64,000 nt of DNA from Myotis daubentonii (taxonomy: Eukaryota; Chordata; Mammalia; Chiroptera; Vespertilionidae): contig NC_081842.1 of NCBI RefSeq assembly GCF_963259705.1, positions 35,429,796 to 35,493,795 of the forward strand, given 5' to 3'. Shown here in pieces: positions 37,101 to 45,202 of this stretch. Both the position numbers and the translations under genes were made by a program. The notes beneath the pieces are model-generated. The model saw only the letters and a program-made list of their open reading frames with translations, was not told the DNA's origin and did no database searches. Positions within the stretch are counted from its first letter, which is position 1. Each line of letters starts with the position of its first letter.

Positions 37101-37794
37101 AGGATTATTTATGAAAATCTTTGGAATTAGAGACGTATAGTCTGTACAAGAAAATCAAGTCGTTGTGTTTGCTTTCAAAGCATCTCCATGTATTTTGATA
37201 CTAACACACATTATTAATATCTGTGCTTTTCATGGTTTCTAAGATGCATATTTTTCCATATTTTAATATTCCTGAAATTAGAATGGTACCTTAAAATTGC
37301 ATTGGCCACTGCTTTCCTTTTTAAGTATTTGTAATGCATATGATAATCAATGATGTCACAGGCTGGGTAAAATATAATATTGACTTATTGGTTTGAAGGA
37401 CTTTTGGTAAAACTTTCCCCGTAAACTATTTTCACCTTGTCTTACTAACTAGCACTTTCCCAAGAAAACACGGTGAATTTCCAGACCCGCCTTGAGTGAA
37501 GCCAGCTGTCACAGCATGTAGCAGCGCTGTGGGTATCACTGCTTTCCTCTGCACGTGTTTGGTGGACTATTCTGGTATCGCGGGATCATCCTTGTCTTCC
37601 TGTGCAGACAATGCTTCAAAACAAACTAGTAAACAAAGCGGGTTCATTCTGAAGATCCTGCGAAGGAAGAGCTTTGTTTGCTAGTTAGTCGTGTTTCATT
37701 GATATTGTCTCCAGCCGATGCCTGGGCATGTGGTTCACAAGTAACACACACTCATAGGACACCTGCCCTGGGATAGAAGCTCTGGCTTGTGGTG
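34197..37794. other. Repeat-poor unique DNA, no gene confirmed
   Basis: This is the longest stretch without an assignable transposon, and 34690-36300 is more GC-rich than the rest. 36540-37100 has features of conserved non-coding DNA, with ATGCAAAT near 36812 and TTAATTTCATGCAACTTAAT near 36878. A possible 3' splice site (a pyrimidine tract ending CTCCTCCTTAG at about 36644) precedes an 85-codon open stretch ending at 36913, but I do not recognise the peptide and no partner exon is visible. I therefore leave it unassigned. Confidence 0.45.
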
Positions 37795-37990
37795 GGCTTT
37801 GGAGGCAACTGACTCCAAGTCAAGTCACTCACTAGCTGTGCCACCTGGCAAGTCAGTTACTCTCTCTCTCAAACGTAGGTTCACACCTAAAAGGGCATAA
37901 TTATATTACTGATTTGGTTATTATTAAAGAGCAAGCCAAATGAAATAATAGATTGCACTATAACTGGTACTCAATAAATGGCCTTCTCCT
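37795..37990 (+). mobile_element. MIR SINE, nearly complete
   Basis: AACTGACTCCAAGTCAAGTC, CTAGCTGTGCCACCTGGCAA, CAGTTACTCTCTCTCTC and ATAACTGGTACTCAATAAATG follow the full sense MIR order. This is one of the clearest MIR copies here. Confidence 0.75.
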
Positions 37991-38217
37991 TTTTTCTTTT
38001 TTTTTCTCTATACCTACAACTGAATTACTTTTTCTTTTGTACCAAATTAATGGAAAACACCAACTTTTATGTGTCACCATTTTGAAGTTATGATTACAAT
38101 CTTAATGTTTCTGATATAATAAAAAGTTATAACTAGGAAATGTTAGTGTTATCTAAGTTGTAAGATTTAAAGAACTAAAGCAGTTGACTCATAAAGCCCA
38201 AACTAAGCAAAGTAAAA

Positions 38218-38395
38218 TCTACAATAATAAAAGCATAATATGCTAATTAGATCAGATGTCCTTCTGGACATCCTTCCAGATGAAGCCGGGGCTGCCAGGG
38301 AAGCCTGGATCCCAGGTGCCAGAGGGAAGCTGGTGCTGGCAGCCGGGGGAAAGGAAGGCCTACTCTTGCACACATTTTGTGCATCAGGCCTCTAG
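38218..38395 (+). mobile_element. HeliBat-like Helitron, short form (178 bp)
   Basis: It starts TCTACAATAATAAAAGCATA after a host A and ends with a TGCACACATTTTGTGCAT hairpin, then CAGGCCTCTAG followed by T. Inside, GATGTCC, TTCT, GGACATC forms a small perfect hairpin near the 5' end (38255-38272). Its interior matches the element at 48882-49102 (other strand), so they belong to one subfamily. Its last base directly abuts the next Helitron at 38396. It has no coding capacity. Confidence 0.92.
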
Positions 38396-39057
38396 TCAAC
38401 ACTAATAAAAGAGAAAAATGGTAATTGGCGTACGAGCTACCCTTTTCATTGGCTAATCAGGGCTATATGCAAATTAACTGCCAACTAAGATTGGCAGTTA
38501 ACTGACAACTAAGATTGGCAGTTAACTGCCAACAAGATGGTAGTTAATTTGCATATGTAGGCACAATGCAGGGAGGCAAAAGGGAAAGCAGGAAGAAGCT
38601 CCCTGCCACTGACAGTGATCGGAAACCCAGCGGGGAGCTAAGAGCTGGGGGGCAGGGCAAAGGCGGCCCTGAGGCCGCCTTTGCCCTGCCCCCCAGCCAT
38701 GATCAGAGAATCAGGTGCCTTTTCCGCCCTGGCCAGTGATAGCAGGAAGTAGGGGTGGAGCCAGCGATGGGAGCTGGGCATGGTCGAAGCTGGCAGTCCC
38801 AGGAGCTAGGGGTCCCTTGCCTGGGACTAAAGCAAAGCCCACGATCGCGGGGCCGCTGCAGCTGCGGGTCCCCGCTGCCCGGGCCGGACGCCTCACCCAG
38901 AGGCGTCAGGCCTGGGCAAGGGGCCGATCCTGCGATTGGAGGGTGATGGGGGTCAATGCCTGAGGGCTCCCAGTATGTGAGAGGGGGCAGGCTGGGCTGA
39001 GGGACACTCCCCCCCCCCACACACCCAGTGCACGAATTTCGTGCACCGGGCCCCTAG
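38396..39057 (+). mobile_element. HeliBat-like Helitron, GC-rich long form
   Basis: It begins TCAACACTAATAAAAGAG immediately after the preceding Helitron. It ends with the perfect 9-bp-stem hairpin GTGCACGAA, T, TTCGTGCAC (39028-39046), then CCGGGCCCCTAG and a host T. The interior has a tandem, self-complementary 24-bp unit (38476-38523), an outer inverted repeat around it, and a perfect hairpin with 24-bp arms (38645-38696). The right half is very GC- and CpG-rich, which explains the open frames on both strands at 38703-39112. I see no gene in it. Confidence 0.92.
38645..38696. repeat. Perfect inverted repeat, 24-bp arms, 4-nt loop
   Basis: The left arm 38645-38668 starts CTGGGGGGCAGGGC and ends GGCGGCC. 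The loop is CTGA (38669-38672). The right arm 38673-38696 is the exact reverse complement. It is GC-rich and would form a very stable hairpin in single-stranded DNA or RNA. Confidence 0.97.
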
Positions 39058-40149
39058 TTTTAGTATAAGTTTTAAAAATAATTGTATAATCTCTATAAGC
39101 TAGAGATTGCATATTTCATATGTATAGTACACTTTTTATAGTTTTATATTTTATTATATTAAAATCATATTAAATAAGTAAAAGAAAGTTGCACTTCAGT
39201 CTCACATTTATATATTTACCTACATCATTTATTATATGTGCTATTTTTAGTATGATTTCTACCTGTTTGCCATCCCTGCTCCACCGGTGGTGGTCAAGTG
39301 TTTCAGGAAATTATTCTCACTTGAAACTTTACTTGTTCCATGCTGGGAATTCTTTTAAAATTAAGAATATGACATAATTTTGTTTCAGCAATTACTTCCA
39401 ATTTTCCAAATGTGTATTATTATTTATCCATATGAGGAGCAAAGAAAATTGCATTTTTATATGAACTATTTTTTTATTTTTTATTTTTTTGGCCTATTTT
39501 TTTTAAAAAGCACTTAAATATTCTTCAAAAATTGCTCGTTCCCAGGTCTTAACTGGTCATGAATTTAACCAAGAGCCAAATACCCGTTGACGAAAAAGAA
39601 ACATAACGTGAATGTCAGCATATTTGCGTTAGACTTACTAGGTTAAAGTACATTATACATTTCAAGGAAAAATGTATTTTAACAATGCTTGCTCACAGCT
39701 TTAATTCAGTGGCATTGAAAAATGACCTGAAACTTAATTTAAATATAGTGCTAACCATAGCTTTGGTTGTTTAAGAAGTTCTTTAATTGTGGAAACATAT
39801 GACCCAGAAAATATCCCTCGAGTTTCATTTCAGTCACTCCAAAATACTATTATTTAATTCATTTTAATAAGCCTAGCACAACAGAACCTTGGTTAGAGAC
39901 AGTGTGTGTAGCTATCTTGTCCATTGAAAGTTGTTCAATAGATATTTGAAAGCCTTTTCTAAATCATTTGAGATTAACTCTTTGGAACTTATACTTTATG
40001 GTTTAATTAAAAGAAAGTTACACCAGTCTTACTTTCATTGCTTTTAGATCTATTTATTACTGGGGTTTTATTGATCTTGTTTTCTTTTGCATGTGTATGT
40101 ATATATATTTTTAGCCATTAACTTTAAGAAATTAAAAATAAGGAAAAAC
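39058..40149. other. AT-rich unique DNA, no gene seen
   Basis: T-rich patch at 39470-39500. No element or exon recognised. Confidence 0.5.
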
Positions 40150-40605
40150 ATCAATTGCCACCTGACTGAATACTATGCTGCTGTAAAAAGGAAGGAACTC
40201 TTACCATTTGCAATGGCATGGATGGAACTGGAGAGCATTATGCTAAGTGAAATAAGCCAGTTAATGAAGGAAAAATACCACATGATCTCACTCACTCATG
40301 GATAATAGAGACCATTATAAACTTTTGAACAATAATAGATACTGAGGCAGAGCTGCCTCAAACAGACTGTCAAACTGCAGCGGGAAGGCCAGGGAGGGTT
40401 GGGGGGCAGGAGGGAGGGGGGTAAGAGATCAACCAAAGGACTTGTATGCATGCATATAAGCATAACCAATGGACATAAGACACTGGGGGGTAGGGGAGGC
40501 TAGGGGACTGCCAAGGGCAGGGGGAAAAAAGGACACATATGTAATACCCTTTGTTATACTTTAAGCAATAAAAAAAACAAAATAAATAAAAAAATAAATT
40601 AACAT
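40150..40605 (+). mobile_element. LINE-1 3' end with ORF2 C-terminus
   Basis: An open stretch encodes EYYAAVKRKELLPFAMAW and later LSEISQ, ending in a stop at 40305-40307. This is the recognisable C-terminus of LINE-1 ORF2 protein. A G-rich 3' untranslated region follows (GAGATCAACCAAAGGACTTG, then GCATATAAGCATAACCAATG), then AGCAATAAAAAAAACAAA. The copy is 5' truncated and fairly well preserved. The minus-strand copies at 42215 and 53862 share this untranslated region. Confidence 0.9.
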
Positions 40606-40639
40606 GCATAAAAATAAAATAGTTTATTAAAGAGCTAAA

Positions 40640-40916
40640 TTTAAAATTAAATTATAATAGTTACCAAAAGTATAGCCCTTTAACAATAAAGCCACTAATA
40701 GAATGAAACTAGAAATCACACCAAAAAAAAAGGAAAACTGAAAATCCACGAATACATGGAAATTAAACAACATATACTCTGACACAACTAATGAGCCAAA
40801 GATGAAATCAATTAAACTGAAAAAAATATATCAAATCTTATGGGATGCAGTGAAACAATGTTAAGAGGGAAGTTTAAAACTGTGAACACTTACATTAAAA
40901 AAGAAGGAAGGTCTAT
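40640..40916 (+). pseudogene. Older LINE-1 ORF2 fragment
   Basis: AGAATGAAACTAGAAATCAC, AATACATGGAAATTAAACAAC and TCTTATGGGATGCAGTGAAA, then TTAAGAGGGAAGTTTAAAAC, follow the ORF2 region just after the endonuclease domain. Stops and indels are present. The VES SINE at 40917 interrupts it. Confidence 0.7.
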
Positions 40917-41175
40917 GCCCAGCCGGTTTGGCCCAGTGGGTAGAGCATCGGCCTGCAGACCAAAGAATTCTGGGTTTGATTCTAGTCAAGGGCACATACC
41001 TTGGTTGCAGGCTCCTCCCTGGTCCAAGCCCTGGTCAGGGAGCATGCAGGAGGCAACCAATCCATGTGTTTCTCTCACATTGATATTTCTCTCTCTTTCC
41101 CACTCTCTCCAAAAATCAATGAAAAAATATCCTCGGGTGATGATTAATAAATAATACATAAATAAAAGTATTTTT
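40917..41175 (+). mobile_element. VES-type SINE
   Basis: It starts GCCCAGCCGGTTTGGCCCAG, with the B-box-like GGTTTGATTCTAGTC, a middle segment CTCCCTGGTCCAAGCCCTGG, CATTGATATTTCTCTCTC and a tail TCCTCGGGTGATGATTAATAA. Possible target duplications are AAAAAAGAAGGA on the left and AAAAAGAAGAA on the right. The longer middle and tail place it in the older VES subgroup. Confidence 0.88.
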
Positions 41176-41679
41176 AAAAAGAAGAAAAAAATATATTTGT
41201 GCATAACAGATGCTTGCAATAAAGATCCTACAGAAATATTATCAAAATTTTCTCAGATCAATTGATAATTTACTTTGTATACTTTAAAATTGAAAATAAA
41301 ATTGTGTCAAATGTTTTTAAGAATGTGTATATAATTATACTGTAAAATCTATATTAAATACGTAATGTAAAAATAAAATATGCTCTTTAATCAAATAGAA
41401 AGAGGCATATTTTGAAAGCATCCATGTTGACATTTAATAATTATTAGAATGCAGCATACTTGATTTCATGTTAAAAATGAATGTGGGATGATTATGAAAG
41501 CATATCAAATATAATAATTATCTCTTTAATCAGAACAATATTTTGCATATGGCTTTTTGAAATAGATTATTCACTTGTAATTGGATATAATGATTTTATA
41601 AGTTGAGTCAACAGAAGGTGCTTAATATGCTTACAGAAATAATTAAAATAAGAACACACAACAGATTTGGGGAGACATA

Positions 41680-41790
41680 CTGCATAATAGAAAACATGCA
41701 CTTTGAAGTCAGACAGATGTGGGATTATAACTCTGTACGTAATTTTGGTGTACACTTGAACGATTTAACTTTTCTGTGCATAATGGAGAA
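41680..41790 (+). mobile_element. MIR SINE fragment
   Basis: CACTTTGAAGTCAGACAGATGTGGG, here TTTGAAGTCAGACAGATGTG, then TTTAACTTTTCTGTGCATAA, follows the sense MIR core. Confidence 0.65.
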
Positions 41791-41801
41791 AAGATACTTA
41801 T

Positions 41802-42200
41802 ATCAGTTGGCTATTGCTGCATAAATATCCATTACGAAACAGTGAATTGAACTAGTAAGGACTTACTACGCCTCACTAGCCTATGGCTCACTAGCCTATG
41901 GCTCAACCAGGGTCCCTGTGCTTCCGCAGGTGGTTGTGTGGATCAAGTAGATGGTTCTATTGACCTTGGGTCTGTGGTTTACTGGCTGAAGTGTGGTCTA
42001 AGGCGGCCTCACGCTGAGACAACTGGGCCGTGTTTCATGTGGTGGCACCTCCTCCAACAGGCTAGCTCCAGCTTGTTTTCCTGGCAGAGACAGAGATCCA
42101 AGAGAGTGAAAAGCACACAGGTATGTTGGGATTGGCATACTGTCAATTTTTTTGGTAAAAGGAAGTCACAAAACTAGGCCTGACTCAAGGAGTACGGAAC
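41802..42200 (-). mobile_element. Old LTR-like (MLT-type) repeat, left part
   Basis: GGCTATTGCTGCATAAATATC, here CTATTGCTGCATAAATATC, and later TGGTTTACTGGCTGAAGTG and GTAAAAGGAAGTCACAAAAC match a mammal-wide repeat that often starts CTGTTGCATAACAAATC. A second copy of the family lies at 55770. A 14-bp local duplication (CACTAGCCTATGGCT) occurs at about 41873-41902. The repeat is interrupted by a LINE-1 insertion and resumes at 42679. Family and strand are uncertain. Confidence 0.5.
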
Positions 42201-42678
42201 AGGTTCCACTTCTTTTTCTTTATTTATTAAGGTATTATATATGTGCCCTTATCTCCCCATTGCCCCCCACCCTCCCTGGCGTCTGTGCCCATTGGTTAGG
42301 CTTATATGCATGCAAGGTTGATCTCTTCCCCTTACCCTCGCTGTCCCCTACCTTCTCTCTGAGGTTTCACGATCTGATCAATGCTTCTCTGTCTCTGGAT
42401 CTGTTTTTATTCATCAGTAGACACAGCTGGTGAGACAACTCATGCCCAGGAAGGTCAGAGGATGCTTAGAGAATGGTAAAATCAGGGATCTGGGCTGGAG
42501 AGAACTGCGAGACCTCCAAGCCCAGAGGGTCAGAGAGAAACTGCACGACACCGAGGCTGTGTCCCCTGGGACACGTGTAGTGTCTGACTGTGGAAAGGAG
42601 GTCCGCAGGACTTCTGGCAGCAGGGGATTCTAGATCTGGGTCCACAGCCAAGAAAGAAGAGGGTAGGTTCCACTTCTT
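42201..42678 (-). mobile_element. LINE-1 insertion with non-matching 5' half
   Basis: A 14-bp target duplication, AGGTTCCACTTCTT, lies at 42201-42214 and 42665-42678, so everything between entered as one piece. The part next to the T-rich end (42215-42433) is the reversed LINE-1 3' untranslated region also seen at 40380 and 53862. The remaining 42434-42664 is GC-richer and does not match the LINE-1 sequence that continues upstream in the 53862 copy. It may be a template-switch chimera, a captured transcript, an inverted LINE-1 segment or an unfamiliar LINE-1 variant. The frames at 42430-42633 and 42466-42795 are not convincing genes. Confidence 0.8.
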
Positions 42679-42755
42679 GAGGGAATACATTTGGAATAGC
42701 AAAGTGTGTGGATAAAGGATGGAGTACAGAATTTTGGTCATTTTGCAATATATGG
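42679..42755 (-). mobile_element. Old LTR-like (MLT-type) repeat, right part
   Basis: GAGGGAATACATTTGG, then AATAGCAAAGTGTGTGGAT, and GGTCATTTTGCAATATATGG continue the repeat interrupted at 42200, in the same order as the end of the 55770 copy. Confidence 0.5.
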
Positions 42756-42848
42756 TAGTCCCTATAAGAGTATTTGTCAGAAAATATATGCTCAATAAAG
42801 GTAATTGATTAAAGTTAATGTTTAGAACTAAAACATTTAATTTCTTAT

Positions 42849-43107
42849 GTTCTTTGTTTTTTTTGTTTTTGTTTTTTTAAATATATTTTATTGATTTTTT
42901 ACAGAGAGGAAGGGAGAGAGATAGAGAGTTAGAAACATCGATGAGAGAGAAACATCGATCAGCTGCCTCCTGCACATCTCCTACTGGGAATATGCCCACA
43001 ACCCAGGTACATGCCCTTGACCGGAATCGAACCTCGGACCTTTCAGTCTGCAGGCCGACACTCTATCCACTGAGCCAAACAGGTTTCAGCGAGTTCTTTG
43101 TTTTTTT
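42849..43107 (-). mobile_element. VES-type SINE with target duplication
   Basis: On the minus strand it begins TCGCTGAAACCTGTTTGGCT, with intact A-box (GGCTCAGTGGATAGAGTGTC) and B-box (GGTTCGATTCCGGTC), then the GAGA-rich region and poly-A. The target duplication GTTCTTTGTTTTTTT lies at 42849-42863 and 43093-43107. Its TCGCYGAAACC head is shared with the copy at 10267 and differs from the GCCCTARCC head of most copies here, marking a subfamily. Confidence 0.93.
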
Positions 43108-43365
43108 ACAAGGCTCACATATAATTAATCACTTAACTGCTTGCAAATTCTTCTAAAACTGCTTAAAATAATTTGTTTCAAATGTTAAAAAAATTAAATA
43201 GGAAAAAAATTTACTTTAAGACTTCATGGACAATAATATTACTTTTAGAATTGTGTTCTCAGAATGTTTGGGCTCAAAACATATGTTTGGTGGTAAAAAT
43301 ACTTTTCTTAACAATGCCTGGACACAGAATAGTGCTTTCTATTGTTTTATTCATTTATTAGTGTA

Positions 43366-43835
43366 CTAGAGGCCCAGTGCATGAAATTTTTGCATGGGGA
43401 GGGGGATCGCCTCAGCCCAGCCTGCACCCTCTCTAATCTGGGACCCCTTGGGGAATGTCTGACTGTTGGTTTAGGCCCGATCCTGGGGATTGGACCTAAA
43501 CCGGCAGTCAGACATCCCTCTCACAATCCTGGACTGCTGGCTCCTAATCGCTAACCTGCCTGCCTGCCTTGTCGCCCCTTACTGCCCACCCTGCTGGCCC
43601 AGTTGCCCCCAACTGCCCCCCCTGCCAGCCTGATCTCCCCCAACTCCCCCCCCGCCCGCTGCTGGCCTGGTTGCTCCCAACAGACCCCTGCCCCCGCCGG
43701 CCTTGTTGCCCCACACAGCCTGCTTGTTCAGTTGTTTGGTCGTCCCTTACTAACCGCCCTGCCGGCCTGGTCGTAGGCAGCCATCTTGTGAGGGTGGGAG
43801 GGTCAATTTGCATATTACCTCTTTATTGTATAGGA
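43366..43835 (-). mobile_element. HeliBat-like Helitron
   Basis: On the minus strand it starts TCCTATACAATAAAGAGGTA at 43835 and ends CTAG at 43366-43369, after a GCAAAAATTTCATGCAC hairpin. Host A and T flank it. The interior is a run of degenerate, C-rich repeats of about 30 bp (variants of CTGCCGGCCTGGTTGCCCC) on the plus strand. The same interior occurs in the element at 49454. It has no coding capacity. Frames at 43342-43838 come from the low-complexity interior. Confidence 0.92.
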
Positions 43836-43919
43836 TGATTTGTTCTTTTCATTGTGGTGGAAGAGAATATATCATAAAATAAAGTTTTATTTTATTAATG
43901 AGATGAATTATCTTGGTTT

Positions 43920-44545
43920 ATTTAAAAAATATTTTGAAGTAATTATAGATGATGGAAAGTTGCAAAAAAGAAGACAAAGTTTTTGTGTACCTCCAAACCC
44001 CGTTTTGTCTAATATTAATAGTATACACAGCCACAGTATGACTTTTAAAACTTAAAATTAACATTAATAGCACTGTTATCTAAGGTATAGATCTTATTTA
44101 TGTTTCCCTAATGCTTTCTGTTTTCTGTTCCAAGATCCTATCTAGGATTCAACAATGCATTTGGTTATTTCTCCTTAGCCTCTCTAGTGTATGATACTTC
44201 CTCACTCTTTCCTTTTCCTTCATGAACTTAAAACTTTTTGAGAAGTTCTTATCAGTTATTTTATAGAAAGTCCCTCAGTTTGGATTTGTTTTATTTTTCT
44301 CATGATTGGAATGAAGTGGTGCATTTTTTAAACCCCAATTACTCTGAGAGGATGCTGTCTTCTCCATGCATCATATAATTATCTTCATATGGTTATGTTA
44401 ACCTGCACACTTGTTAAAGCAAATGTGTGTGAGGATTCTTCACTGTAAAGTTAATATCTTTCCCTTTTTAATTAATACATATCTTCGGGGAAATATTTTG
44501 AGATATGCAACCCCAACATCCTAGTGTCTAAACATCATTCTGCAA
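43920..44545. mobile_element. Probable old LINE-1 (L1M-type) fragment
   Basis: AGTCCCTCAGTTTGGATTTG, CTCATGATTGGAATGAAGTG, CTTCACTGTAAAGTTAATAT and CTTCGGGGAAATATTTTGAG resemble a segment often found in ancient mammalian LINE-1 3' regions. Strand and subfamily cannot be fixed by eye. Confidence 0.45.
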
Positions 44546-44844
44546 TATAAGGAACAAGGACTCCTTGAAAATTGGTTGATTCCAGATGGGGCAGGATACA
44601 TTCAAGATGAACCTGAAACACCTTGCAGTGAGAAAGTTAAAGAAAGAGCTAAAAAAAAGATGGAGGTTGACAAAAAAACAACAACACACATGAGACAAAC
44701 AGAAGAAGCTCCTGATGGCTGAAGCTAAAACAATTTGAATGGAAACATAAATAATTTTGGATTTTCACCCACAGAACAATACACACCTTTAAGTCCATAG
44801 TGATATAAATATTTAATTGAGTACATAAATATTATTCAGGGTGG

Positions 44845-45202
44845 AGGTCTTAGCTGGGACTACTATAACAAAATACCATAGACATGGTGGCTTAAATAAG
44901 AAACATGTTTCTCACAATTCTAGGGTCTGGGAAGTCCACGGTCAGGGTGCCAGCATGGTTGAGTACTGATGAGAGCTTCCCCTTGATGTGCTTTCAGCTT
45001 GCCATCTTCTCACATCAAGGACAGGGAGAGCAGCTCTGGCACCTCTTCTTCTTAAAGTCACTAATCCTCCCATGAGAGAACGGCTCTGATCATCTCATCT
45101 AAATCTAATCACCTTCCCAAGTCCCTACCTCCACATACCATCATATGGTGGGTTAGGACTTCCAGATAGATTTTGTGGGACACAAGTATTTAATTTATAA
45201 CA
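44845..45202 (-). mobile_element. MLT1-type MaLR LTR, nearly complete
   Basis: Reversed MLT1 order is clear: ACTACTATAACAAAATACCAT, here CTATAACAAAATACCATAG, then GGTGGCTTAAATAAGAAAC, TCTCACAATTCTAGGGTCTGG and CTTCTTCTTAAAGTCAC, then TCTAATCACCTTCCCAAGTC, and finally TTTATAACA. It is an old non-autonomous ERVL-MaLR LTR with no internal viral genes alongside. Confidence 0.8.

Noticed and set aside
38703..39112. Several open frames on both strands
   Set aside because: CpG-rich Helitron interior. No Rep, helicase or captured-gene motif recognised.
43550..43790. Regularly spaced C-rich units resembling a repeat array
   Set aside because: Units vary in length and sequence, have no spacers, and lie inside a Helitron. 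This is not a CRISPR or satellite array.
43342..43838. Proline-rich open frames
   Set aside because: They come from degenerate C-rich repeat units in a Helitron.
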